DNA of 64,000 bases, taken from assembly GCA_965226215.1 (NCBI GenBank), contig CBDDCH010000002.1, positions 2,170,001 through 2,234,000 of the forward strand, in the 5' to 3' direction. The notes beneath the pieces are model-generated. The model saw only the letters and a list, made by a program, of their open reading frames with translations. It was not told where the DNA came from and made no database searches. Both the position numbers and the translations under genes were made by a program. The stretch comes from G963668345 sp965226215 (GTDB lineage Bacteria; Acidobacteriota; Terriglobia; Bryobacterales; UBA6623). Numbering within the stretch: the stretch's first letter is position 1; each line of letters starts with the position of its first letter. This document shows positions 55,707-64,000 of this stretch, one piece after another.

Positions 55707-56984
55707 ATGGAACGCGAATTCGCCATCGAGCTAGCTGCCTCCAACATCCGCTACGGCGTGGGTGTCACGCGCGAAATTGGTCTAGATCTGGCCGACCAGC
55801 GGGTGCAACGCGTTGCCGTGTTTACCGACGCCAACCTGGCCGGCCTGCTCCCCGTTCAGACTGTCCGCGAAGTTTTAGAAGAGCAAAAGATCTCTTATTC
55901 TCTCTTCGACAACGTCCGAGTCGAGCCCACCGATCAATCCTTTCAGGAAGCGATTCAGTTTGCGAACTCGGAGCCCTTCGAGGCATTCGTGGCAGTCGGG
56001 GGTGGTTCGACCATCGATACTGCCAAGGCCGCCAATCTTTACTCGACGTATCCGGCTGATTTTCTCGATTACGTCAACCCGCCGATCGGAAAAGGACTTC
56101 CTATCCCGGGTCCTTTGAAACCACTGTTCGCCGTTCCGACGACCGCTGGGACGGGAAGCGAAACGACCGGGGTGGCCATCTTTGACCTGGTCGAAATGCA
56201 CACCAAGACGGGGATCGCTCACCGCCGGCTGAAACCGACGCTCGGCATCCTCGATCCGGAGAACACGCGCTCTCTGCCGCCCGAGGTAGCCGCCGCCACG
56301 GGGCTCGACGTGCTTTCCCACGCCGTGGAGTCCTATACGGCCCTCCCTTTTACCGAGCGGCCTCGGCCCGAGCGGCCGATCCTGCGGCCGGCCTACCAGG
56401 GATCGAATCCGATCAGCGATATTTGGTCTTTAGAAGCTCTTCGGATGGTGCGCGAGTACCTCCCTCGCGCCGTGGAGGACCCCGGAGACGACGAAGCGCG
56501 CGGCAGGATGCTGCTGGCTGCCTCCTACGCCGGAGTGGGGTTTGGCAACGCCGGGGTGCATCTTCCCCACGGCATGTCGTACCCCGTCTCGAGCCAGGTC
56601 AAGACCTATCAGCCCCCGGGCTATAACCTCGGGAAGGCCCTTGTTCCTCACGGCATCTCCGTTATCTTGAACGCGCCGGCGGTCTTCCGTTTTACGTCGC
56701 AGGCGTGCCCGGAGCGTCATCTGACGGCAGCGGAAGCTTTGGGCGCCGATGTGTCGAATGCTCAGCCGAACGACGCCGGCAAGATCCTCGCTGATCGGAT
56801 CGTTACCTTCATGCGCCGTCTACGCGTTCCCAATGGTCTGAAAGCCGTGGGATACACCACTGACCACATCCCGGCCTTCGTCGAAGGCACCCTGCCTCAG
56901 CACCGCGTAACCAAGCTGTCTCCCCGCCCCGCCGGCCCCGAGGATCTCGCGAAACTCTTCGAGGACGCAATGGTAGCGTGGTAG
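55707..56984 (+). CDS. hydroxyacid-oxoacid transhydrogenase-like iron-dependent alcohol dehydrogenase
   Basis: 425 residues from the ATG at 55707; an upstream GTG frame adds 29 non-conserved residues. Iron-ADH family motifs: FVAVGGGSTIDTAKAANLYS (NAD loop), PTTAGTGSETTGVAIFD, ATGLDVLSHAVESYTA (metal ligands), GFGNAGVHLPHGMSYPVSSQ and LVPHGISVILNAPAVF. These fit the ADHFE1/HOT group, which couples 4-hydroxybutyrate oxidation to reduction of 2-oxoglutarate. The mmsA-type gene ends 175 bases earlier on the same strand, so the pair may convert a hydroxyacid to a semialdehyde and then to an acyl-CoA or acid. Confidence 0.85.
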   Translation: MEREFAIELAASNIRYGVGVTREIGLDLADQRVQRVAVFTDANLAGLLPVQTVREVLEEQKISYSLFDNVRVEPTDQSFQEAIQFANSEPFEAFVAVGGGSTIDTAKAANLYSTYPADFLDYVNPPIGKGLPIPGPLKPLFAVPTTAGTGSETTGVAIFDLVEMHTKTGIAHRRLKPTLGILDPENTRSLPPEVAAATGLDVLSHAVESYTALPFTERPRPERPILRPAYQGSNPISDIWSLEALRMVREYLPRAVEDPGDDEARGRMLLAASYAGVGFGNAGVHLPHGMSYPVSSQVKTYQPPGYNLGKALVPHGISVILNAPAVFRFTSQACPERHLTAAEALGADVSNAQPNDAGKILADRIVTFMRRLRVPNGLKAVGYTTDHIPAFVEGTLPQHRVTKLSPRPAGPEDLAKLFEDAMVAW

Positions 56985-57227
56985 GCGATCGTGACGACGC
57001 CCTAGTTTGATGTGGCGTACGCTCAACCAGCTTGCGGGCCAGAGATTCATCTCGGCGCCGGGACGATAGACCCATTAGAACGCAGGCCGAAGTTCCCTGG
57101 GAACCCAGTTCTGCCGGCGCAACCCTTACTCCGGTCGTCAGACATTCGGGGGACTAACTCGCCGCTGTCCCTCTTTTCCCGAGTCGAGCAACGTTATACA
57201 CTGAAGCTTAGTAGCCGATGTACTGGT

Positions 57228-57431
57228 ATGGAAAGAACGTTCATTCGAGTAGCTAACCGAATTGTCAATGTCCAGGCGATTCACGAAGTCGAAATCGATG
57301 AGAACGGCGACATCGTGATTCGCGTAGCGAACAGCGACACGCCCGTGCGCATAGGCGGTGTGAGGGCTCAAGAATTTCTCGGGGTGCTGGAGCGCTTCAC
57401 GGTTTCCGAGCGGTCGGCAGCCGACGGCTAG
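57228..57431 (+). CDS. small unrecognised protein
   Basis: 67 residues from the ATG at 57228: MERTFIRVANRIVNVQAIHE, then VEIDENGDIVIRVANSDTPV. The alternating beta-type pattern could be a small beta-sandwich, but I do not recognise a family. It may be real because the text is clearly protein-like, but no strong ribosome binding site is visible. The 57432-57760 stretch after it shows no gene. Confidence 0.5.
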   Translation: MERTFIRVANRIVNVQAIHEVEIDENGDIVIRVANSDTPVRIGGVRAQEFLGVLERFTVSERSAADG

Positions 57432-57760
57432 GTCATATTCTAGGCGGACGCTAGCTCGGTGAAATGCTCGGTTCCAACGGTCTGGCTGGTTTTCCGTCCG
57501 CAACGATCGCCCCGGTCGGCTAACTCCTGGACGCCGCCGTGACGCGACAGGCAACTTCCCGTTTAGCTTCACCGGCCAAGCTACCTGTGCCAACGCGTGG
57601 AGGACCCGCGCTGCTGCTGCGCGCCACACGCTGGTTGACGCGGAGTCCTTACCAGCGTGTCCGCAAAAAAACAACCCCGGCTAATACAGCTTGGTAGGAA
57701 CGACAAGCGAACCCGTTAACCGTCCGACTACGGCTTCGGGCGCGAACTGTTAGTCTCTGG

Positions 57761-60271
57761 CTATTCGTACCGCAGCGCCACCAGCGGATTCACCTTGGTT
57801 GCCCGGCGAGCCGGAACGTAGCACGCCGCCAGCGCCACCAGGACGACCACCAGACAGACAATGAGGAACGTCAGTGGATCGTGGGGTTGCACTTCGAAAA
57901 GCAAACTGCGGAGGAAGCGGGTGAGGCCCAGCGCTGCTGCCACGCCGATGCCGACCGCCGCCAGGGTGAGCTTCAAACCCTGCTTGAGAATCATCCTCTC
58001 GACCATGGTTTTGTCAGCGCCGAGGGACATCCTAATGCCGATCTCGTGACGCCGCTTCGCCACCGAGTAGCTCGTCACGCCATAAACGCCAACGAGAGCC
58101 AAGCCAAAAGCCACTGCCGCGAAAGCACTCAGCAGCCGGGTATAGAAACGTGGCTGCTCGAGTGGGCGATCCAGCCACTCCCTCACGGGCTCGATGCGAC
58201 TAATCGGTTGCTCTGGGTCAACCTGCCAAACGGCCTGCTGGACGGCGGACGCCAGCATAGTTGGGTCTCCGCGGGTTCGAACCACCGACGTAAAGTTCAG
58301 ACGAAAGCGAGCGTCCATCTCCGCCATTGTTCTTTCTTGCTGCGAGTAAGGCAGGTAGAGGGTCGGAAGGGGATCCATGCGTAAATACGTTCTTGCGTCG
58401 GCAGCGACGCCGACAACCTAGAAGCTTGTCTCCGCCCAGCGGTTGGCAACCGCGTCAAACGTCGCTTGGGCCGTAATCCGACGGTGGAGGACGTCTTGAC
58501 CAGCCCAGTAACGCTTCGCCATCGCATCGTTGACGATCGCCACCCGCTGGGACCCCTCGACGTCCCGCGCGGTGAAACTCCGCCCCCGCTTGAGCGGGAT
58601 CCCCATGGTGGTGAAAAAATCGCTGGTCACGTAGTGAGGATAGATCCGCTGCCGCCCTTCCTCCGGCTTTGCTTCGCCGTCCAGCCAAGCGTCGCCACCT
58701 CGGTATGTCCCAGAAGTGGCGGCAGTGCCCTCCACTCCCGGAAGGGCCTGCAGCCGTCCTAGCACCTGTTGCAAGAATCCGTCTCGTCGTGTCGTAATCC
58801 GGACCATCCGATTCTCTTCAGTCCCGGTCCCCTCGACGTACTTGTGGAGAGGGAGGCTCAGGTGCAGCGCGAGCAAGTTCTCCGGATCGAAGCCGAGGTC
58901 CAGCCTGCTCAGCCGCAGGAAACTGTTGATCATCAACCCGGAGCCTACTAACAGAAGCAAGGAGACGGCAATCTCTCCGGCCACTAGAAGGCTAAGATCT
59001 CGACGCTGGGCGCGGCCTGTTCCTGCGCGAGCCGAGTCCTTGAGGGTTTCGTTGAGGTTGGCCTTGACGGCGAGGATACCTGGAATAATTCCGATTACTA
59101 AACCACTCCCGACCGAAACCAACACCATGAACCCCAGCACGACCCAATCGACTCCGATTTCATTAGGCTGAAGCGATACCTGGGGGCGGAAATAGGTCCC
59201 TGAGACCAGGTTGCCCGGCATAAAAACCACCAAGAGCCGAACAGCCCATTGGCAAACAAGCAGTCCCCCGAGGCCCCCGGTTACTCCCAGTAAAGCGCTC
59301 TCGGTCAACGACTGCCGCATCAGACGAGATCGGCTGGCGCCAAGAACCGCTCGGATGGCAAGCTCTCTCTGCCGAGGCGCGCCTCTCGCAAGCAGCAAGC
59401 TCGACAGGTTGGCACAAGCGATCAGAAGCAGAAAACCGACAGCGCCCAGCAGTACCAGCAGCCGAGTCTCGATCCGTCCTATCAGATCCTCGTGGAGTGG
59501 GATGACGCTGACCGTCCAGCCCCGATTCGAGTCCGGATACTCGCGGGCCAGCCGGCCGGAGATGACGTCCATTTCGGCTTGAGCCTGCTCAATGGTCGCA
59601 GCCGGCTTGAGACGAGCCAGGATATACAACAGTCTGTACTGACGCTCCGCCGGCGAAAGGCTTTCAAACGGGTTCGGCAAGAAGAGTTCGGCACGCGGAA
59701 AGAGACGAAAATCGGGAGCAAGAACGCCCACGATCGTGTGACCCGTTCCATCCAGCATCAGGCTCTCGCCGATGACGCCGGGGTCAGCAGAGAAACGCCG
59801 CCGCCACAATGGATCGGTGAGCACGACGACCGGCTGGGCGCCGGATCGGTCCTCTTGTGGCCGGAACAATCGCCCCACAGCGGCCCGCGCTCCCAATAAG
59901 GGGGAAAAGCCGGCCGTCACCCGTTTGGCCCGCAACCGTTCGGGATCGCCCCGCTTGGCCAGACTCACGGTGAGGTCAAAGGCGGCCGCCATCTTGTCAT
60001 AGAGCCGGCTTTGCTCCTTCCAATCGTGGAAGTTCGCGGCCGATCCCGGACTCCAAAAGATTTGTTGCTGGGGATTCCTCTCCGCCAACACGACCAGGCG
60101 ATCGGGGTCTTCGTACGGGAGTGACCGCAACAAAGTCGCTCGCACGACGCTGAAGACTGCGCCGCTCGCGCCGATCCCTAGCGCCAACGACAACAACGCC
60201 AAGCCTGTCAACCCCGGACTCTTCGACAGAGCCCGGATTGCATGCCGTAAGTCTTCTAACACAGTGCTCAT
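57761..60271 (-). pseudogene. ADOP/MacB-type ABC permease with one in-frame TAG
   Basis: Two FtsX/MacB modules in one 837-codon frame. The N-terminus MSTVLEDLRHAIRALSKSPG and LALLSLALGIGASGAVFSVV is diagnostic of acidobacterial duplicated orphan permeases; a first FtsX core includes LLLIACANLSSLLLARGAPR, and the second ends VYGVTSYSVAKRRHEIGIRM, SLGADKTMV, YVPARRATKVNPLVALRYE. The frame is broken once, by TAG at 58418-58420, and resumes in the same frame with VVGVAADARTYLR. Without suppression only the first 617 residues are made, without the second transmembrane half. The ABC ATPase lies 83 bases upstream on the same strand. Confidence 0.9.
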
Positions 60272-60354
60272 CGGGACCCTTCAGCACTTGTGGTGAGTCG
60301 CGGTGCCCCCCTCAACGCATTGCTCCGACGGGAACCGGTTTCAGGATGTCTGCC

Positions 60355-61129
60355 TCAGCCGTTGGCCGTCGCGGCTCCGCTTTCTTTCACGATTCGACCG
60401 TCGAACAGGTTTACGGTCCGGTCAGCCTGGCGGGCGTAGCGGGGGTCATGGGCAACAACGCAAACCGTCGAGCCGCCATGGTTCAGTTCAGCCAACAGTT
60501 CCATGACAGCCTCCCCGTTCTTCGAGTCCAGGTTGCCCGTCGGCTCGTCGGCCAGCAAGATCGCCGGATCTCCCACCAGCGCCCGTGCCACCGCGACCCG
60601 TTGCTGCCCCCCCCCCCCCCCCCCCCCCCCCGGAAAGTTGCGCAGGATAGTGCTTCGCTCGATGCTCCATTGAAACACGTTCGAGCGCCCCCAGAACGTG
60701 CTCCCGGCGTTGTCTCGCGCCCATACCGCGATAAGTGAGGGGCAGCTCTACGTTCTCGTACACGTTGAGATCGCCGATCAGGTTGAAGGCTTGAAAAATG
60801 AAACCGATTTCTAGATTCCGAATCCGCGCGCTCTCCGCCAGGGAAAGGCGGTCAACCGGCCGGCCCTTCAGCGTATACGTCCCCTCGGTCGGCGTATCCA
60901 GCAGACCCAGAATCGACATCAGGGTAGATTTACCGCAGCCCGACGGCCCGGCGATCGCGACGTAGTCGCCCTTGCTGATATCGAGGTCAATATCCACCAA
61001 CGCATGGGTCTCCACTTCGTCCGTCAAGAAGACTTTCTTGACACCCGCGAGGCGAATCAAGGGAACACCGTCGGAGATCGCCTCTTTCATCACGTTGTTC
61101 CCATCAAAGTGCGGCGGAGACTTCTTCAC
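60355..61129 (-). pseudogene. MacB/LolD-type ABC ATPase broken by a G tract
   Basis: Drives the neighbouring permease. Walker A GPSGCGKSTLMSILGLL, Q-loop IGFIFQAFNLIG, then YPAQLSGG, after which the coding strand has 25 G. Beyond it the other frame reads GQQRVAVARALVGDPAILLA, DEPTGNLDSKNGEAV (Walker B) and VVAHDPRYARQADR (H-loop). A normal TCC-GGG-GGG-CAG would have six G; 25 is 19 extra and throws the frame by one. Repaired length would be about 251 residues. MKEAISDG at 61090 is an alternative start. Confidence 0.92.
60607..60631. repeat. 25-base homopolymer (C on plus strand) in the ABC signature motif
   Basis: An unbroken run of 25 C inside the codons for LSGGQ. In the ATPase reading it adds 19 bases to the expected six G. 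No other homopolymer of comparable length occurs in the window; the nearest is nine G near 23035. Confidence 0.9.
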
Positions 61130-61213
61130 TCCGGAGGTTTGACATGACCAATCCCGCCGGCTAGGACCGTAGGCGCCGCGAAGCGCCGTCTCATGTCGTC
61201 CGATTCAGGCCCG

Positions 61214-62467
61214 TCAGTTCAGCCGCACGCGGTTGAAGTCGTCCCAGGCGGACATGTCCGAAAGAACGACCTGGTCTCCGAGTTCGATGCCGTCGCGGAT
61301 CTCAACCAAGTTGACCGACATCTTTCCGATCGTCACCTGGACCCTCAGTGCGTGTTTAGAGTCGGCTTCGAGTTTGAACAGCCCGATCGTAGAATCGGGC
61401 TGCCCGTAAACAGGTCGGCCCACATAAAGCACATCCGTCAGTTTTTCCAACTCGATCGTCGCGTCAACGCTCAAGTCCGGACGCGCCCCTTTGGGCAACG
61501 CTCCCTCCAGCTTCACGTCAACCGTGACCGTGCCATCTTCGACCGCCGGATCGATCCGGGCGACCGTCCCTCCAACGACGCCGTTGCGCGTGTCAATCTC
61601 CGCCTTCTGGCCCAGCTGAACATCCTTGGCTTGCGTCTCGGGAATGCGCAGCTGCGCCTTGAGTTTTTTCGGATTCGAGACCCGGGCCAGCACCTCGCCG
61701 GGGGTCACGAGTTCTCCCACCTCGACCTCCAATTGCTGAAGCACGCCATGGATGCCCGCGCGCACCCGCAGTTGCTCGAGCTGATTTCTTCGCAATCCGT
61801 ACAAGCCTGTGACGCGCTCAATTTCGGCCTGCTGGGCGGCCAGTTGCGCCTCGACGGATTTCCGCCTTATCCCCAGGCGTTCGCGTTCCAACCGCAGACG
61901 CGTCGCCAGTTGCTCGGCCTCGACCTGTGATTTAGTGAGCGTAAGCCGCGAAATCAGTCCCGCCTCAGCCTGTTGTTCGTCGGCATCGAGCTGGGCCTTG
62001 GCCTGCAGGAACTCGGCCTCCACCTGGGCGGCCGCCGCTTCGCGGTCCAGCCGTTCCGTTTCCAACTGAACTTGAAGATTGGCGTATTCGGCTTCGGCGG
62101 CCTTTAATTGCGACTTCGCTTCAAAAACTTCCTGCTCCAGCCGCTTGTTGCTGAGTTCAAGAATAATCGTGTCCGGCTCGACCTTTGCGCCCGGCTGCAC
62201 CAACCGGCGATCGACCCGCCCCTCGTCATTCGCCGCGATGTAAAGAATCTCTTCCGGAACCAATGTGCCCAGTCCACGAACTTGCCGCAGCATCGACCCC
62301 CGTTTGACGGTGTCGATAAAAACGGTCGCTCGATCGACGCTGGGAGCGGCCGGCTCCAAGTTGGAAAGGCCGTAGGTGATGGCGCCCAGGCATAGAACGG
62401 CGATGACGATATAAATCGTACTTCGCATTCGCCGCTTCCTAGCCACATCCTTGCGAGGAATATCCAC
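61214..62467 (-). CDS. HlyD/MacA-type periplasmic adaptor of an efflux system
   Basis: 417 residues. N-terminal basic end and span (MRSTIYIVIAVLCLGAITYG), then the barrel-sandwich part (GLGTLVPEEILYIAANDEGR, VDRRLVQPGAKVEPDTIILE), a long coiled-coil hairpin (EAEYANLQVQLETERLDREA to LRNQLEQL-type text, residues about 110-230), the second half of the lipoyl domain (VGELVTPGEVLARVSNPKKL) and beta-barrel and membrane-proximal domains. It couples the inner-membrane ABC pump to an outer-membrane channel. Starts at GTG behind AGGGA. IS1595 ends 18 bases upstream of the start. Confidence 0.88.
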   Translation of the reverse strand: MDIPRKDVARKRRMRSTIYIVIAVLCLGAITYGLSNLEPAAPSVDRATVFIDTVKRGSMLRQVRGLGTLVPEEILYIAANDEGRVDRRLVQPGAKVEPDTIILELSNKRLEQEVFEAKSQLKAAEAEYANLQVQLETERLDREAAAAQVEAEFLQAKAQLDADEQQAEAGLISRLTLTKSQVEAEQLATRLRLERERLGIRRKSVEAQLAAQQAEIERVTGLYGLRRNQLEQLRVRAGIHGVLQQLEVEVGELVTPGEVLARVSNPKKLKAQLRIPETQAKDVQLGQKAEIDTRNGVVGGTVARIDPAVEDGTVTVDVKLEGALPKGARPDLSVDATIELEKLTDVLYVGRPVYGQPDSTIGLFKLEADSKHALRVQVTIGKMSVNLVEIRDGIELGDQVVLSDMSAWDDFNRVRLN

Positions 62468-62485
62468 GGTTTCCCTAATGACTTA

Positions 62486-63518
62486 TATGGGGTATCCACT
62501 TGACTCAGGTGACCCCAAGATGTAGTATGCGCCTTCGTGGAGGATTATCCACGCGACCTGCTCGAGTTCGAGGTACGCTTCGCCAGCGAAGGGGCCTGTC
62601 GCGACTATCTGTCCGCGTTGCGCTGGCCGGAGGGTTTCCGCTGTCCGGGATGCGGGCATGAGCGGGCTTGGCCGGTGCGCAAAGTGTGGTTCGAATGCGC
62701 TCGCTGCGGGCGGCAGACGTCGGTGACCTCGGGCACGATCTTCCAAGACACACGTAAGCCGCTGCGGCTGTGGTTCCGGGCGATCTGGCACGTCACTTCG
62801 CAAAAGAACGGGGTCAGCGCGCTGGGTCTGCAGCGCGTTCTCGGGTTGGGCAGCTATCAAACCGCGTGGACCTGGATGCACAAGCTGCGGCGAGCGATGG
62901 TGCGTCCGGGGCGGGAGCGATTGGCGGGCGTAGTCGAGGTCGATGAGACCTATTGGGGCGCTGAGGAAGAGGGTGTGAGCGGCCGGCAGACCGAGCGTAA
63001 AGCCTTGATTGCAGTAGCCGCGGAAGAGAGAGGCCGCGGGCTAGGACGGATCCGCATGCAGCGCGTGCGGAACGCATCGGCGGCCAGTTTGATGCCCTTC
63101 GTGGAGGAGTCGGTCGAGCCGGGAAGCGTGGTGCACACCGACGGCTGGCTGGGCTACGAGCCGCTGGAGAAGAAGGGCTACCAGCATCGCATCGTCTTTC
63201 TGTCGGGCCGCCGCAAGCAGGCCTCGGAATTATTGCCGAGGGTGCACCAAGCGATCTCGTTGCTCAAGCGCTGGCTGCTGGGCACGCACCAAGGCGCGGT
63301 TAGTCACGAGCATCTGGACTACTACCTCGACGAGTTTGTGTTCCGCTTCAACCGGCGCAACTCACGCAGCCGGGGAAAACTCTTCTACCGCCTTGTGCAG
63401 CAGGCAGTCGCCGTGGACCCAACGCCGTATCGATCGATCGTCGCCGACTGGGACGCTGAGGCCCCGTGAGCCCAACCACAAGATGTTGGGGTTGCCTGAG
63501 TCAAGTGGATACCCCATT
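62486..63518 (+). mobile_element. IS1595-family insertion sequence
   Basis: About 1033 bp. Termini are inverted repeats beginning TATGGGGTATCCACTTGACT and AATGGGGTATCCACTTGACT. Flanking eight-base repeats ATGACTTA lie at 62478-62485 and 63519-63526. The element lies directly upstream of the efflux operon. Confidence 0.93.
62537..63469 (+). CDS. IS1595-family transposase
   Basis: 310 residues. N-terminal zinc ribbon (FRCPGCGHERAWPVRKVWFE then CARCGRQTSVTSGTIFQDT), HTH (VLGLGSYQTAWTWMHKLRRA), and the DDE-type core with VVEVDETYWGAEEEGVS, VHTDGWLGYEPLEKKGY and NRRNSRSRGKLFYRLVQQA. Intact. Confidence 0.95.
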   Translation: MEDYPRDLLEFEVRFASEGACRDYLSALRWPEGFRCPGCGHERAWPVRKVWFECARCGRQTSVTSGTIFQDTRKPLRLWFRAIWHVTSQKNGVSALGLQRVLGLGSYQTAWTWMHKLRRAMVRPGRERLAGVVEVDETYWGAEEEGVSGRQTERKALIAVAAEERGRGLGRIRMQRVRNASAASLMPFVEESVEPGSVVHTDGWLGYEPLEKKGYQHRIVFLSGRRKQASELLPRVHQAISLLKRWLLGTHQGAVSHEHLDYYLDEFVFRFNRRNSRSRGKLFYRLVQQAVAVDPTPYRSIVADWDAEAP

Positions 63519-63523
63519 ATGAC

Positions 63524-63552
63524 TTATAAGGAATTGTAACAACACTCCACAA
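63524..63552 (-). promoter_or_regulatory. candidate promoter of the efflux operon, separated by IS1595
   Basis: On the minus strand, TTGTGG (63552-63547) and TTATAA (63529-63524) are spaced by 17 bases, a fair sigma-70 pattern. It points toward the adaptor gene; without the IS and one duplicate its -10 would lie about 22 bases before the GTG. With the IS in place, transcription must cross a kilobase of IS DNA. Confidence 0.45.
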
Positions 63553-64000
63553 TTAAAAAGGTCGGTGATGCAGAAAATGTTTGTATTCTGCCGCTTGGCG
63601 CGCCTGTTTTTCCTCGGTTTTCGGCCACGAGTTGCCGAGAACCAGCGGCAGGTATTCTCAGTAGGACAAGCAATCCTGCTTGTCGGGGTCTGCCTGCCAG
63701 AGCATCCCTCAGTAGGACCAGCAATCCTGCTTGTCGGGATCCTCGTGCCAGAGCCATCTCTTCGTCGAGATATACATTTCCACCGTCGCTTGGTTAGTGG
63801 GAGTCCGCCCATCTCTCGCATTCGTACCTCTTTAGAGCCAGCCCCTGTGCCGGCCAGCCCGGACCAAAGCCACGAGAATAACGACTTCCGCTGTCTCCAT
63901 TATTGCTCACAGGGGTTTCTTCGCATTCTCCAAACCCAGCAGCACAGGCGACCCTGCCTGTGGATTTGTCAATCCAGCTCATCGTTTCAACAACTGACCC
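63553..64000. other. terminal gap with a 51-base tandem repeat
   Basis: GTAGGAC-AGCAATCCTGCTTG occurs at 63661 and 63712 with a 51-base period; the core GACAAGCA-ATCC-TGCTTGTC forms a perfect eight-base hairpin. No gene is supported to the window end. Confidence 0.55.

Noticed and set aside
14924..58420. Recoding of TGA or TAG as a sense codon (three genes have lone in-frame stops)
   Set aside because: Many intact genes here end in TGA or TAG, and the interrupted genes include an IS transposase and already damaged genes; nonsense mutation is simpler.
63656..63758. CRISPR-like direct repeats at the window end
   Set aside because: Only two units with a 51-base period whose spacers are themselves similar; a tandem palindromic repeat, not an array.

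Overview
The window looks like a chromosomal segment of a member of the Acidobacteriota, probably from a metagenome assembly. This is inferred from an orphan-type macrolide-export permease of the acidobacterial duplicated (ADOP) kind, a TonB-dependent receptor carrying an N-terminal carboxypeptidase-regulatory domain, a fragment of a Ser/Thr protein kinase, LpxD (so a lipid A outer membrane) and moderately high GC. The most obvious property is erosion by insertion sequences. Seven apparently full-length IS elements from six or seven families lie here (IS256 twice, IS1380, IS630, ISL3, a DDE integrase-type element, IS1595), plus IS3 and IS91/integrase remnants. Most of the complete elements still have recognisable inverted repeats and target duplications. 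Around them lie genes broken by insertions, in-frame stops, frameshifts or a long G tract.

Layout. 0.1-8.6 kb is housekeeping: dnaG and infC on the minus strand (infC reads from an ATT codon behind a strong ribosome binding site), then HU, a tightly overlapping run of two glycosyltransferases and a prepilin peptidase, and an NCS1-like permease. 8.6-16.3 kb holds IS256 copy 1, lpxD, a small membrane protein, an Nramp-related transporter, an IS1380 element and a PilZ protein. 16.3-25.7 kb has a P-loop kinase/dCMP deaminase fusion, a cobalamin riboswitch with terminator ahead of a BtuB-like receptor, IS3 debris, a monooxygenase-like protein, an SDR pseudogene, tmRNA (ssrA), ubiX and an XRE-type regulator converging on an unknown gene. 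27.4-32.9 kb is a possible operon: a tiny cysteine-rich secreted peptide, two membrane proteins, and a TonB-like energy transducer cut by IS256 copy 2. 33-37 kb has IS630, a membrane protein and an enolase-superfamily dehydratase. 37.8-41 kb is a decayed sulfotransferase/methyltransferase cluster.

41.4-49.3 kb is a catabolic island: a sugar isomerase/epimerase-like TIM barrel, a creatininase-family hydrolase, Gfo/Idh/MocA oxidoreductase, D-2-hydroxyacid dehydrogenase and a formylglycine sulfatase. ISL3 sits directly against the creatininase start codon. 49.9-53.2 kb is IS91/integrase debris, a DDE transposon and short repeats. 54-57 kb pairs a methylmalonate-semialdehyde-type dehydrogenase with a hydroxyacid-oxoacid transhydrogenase. 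57.7-62.5 kb is a three-gene efflux operon (HlyD/MacA adaptor, ABC ATPase, ADOP permease) that looks inactivated three times over: IS1595 between its probable promoter and first gene, a 25-base G tract in the ATPase signature motif, and an in-frame TAG in the permease.

Dispersed repeats run through the non-coding gaps. One family ends in the same CTAGCCCGC-TTTCTCACC sequence as the inverted repeats of the IS1380 element, so it may be a non-autonomous (MITE-like) derivative. Another shares an AACCCATTGATT / AAATTGGCTTTGTTT core. No CRISPR array, rRNA or tRNA was found. I see no convincing wholly new multi-gene system. The best candidates for novelty are the cysteine-rich peptide locus at 27.5 kb and the MITE-like family.
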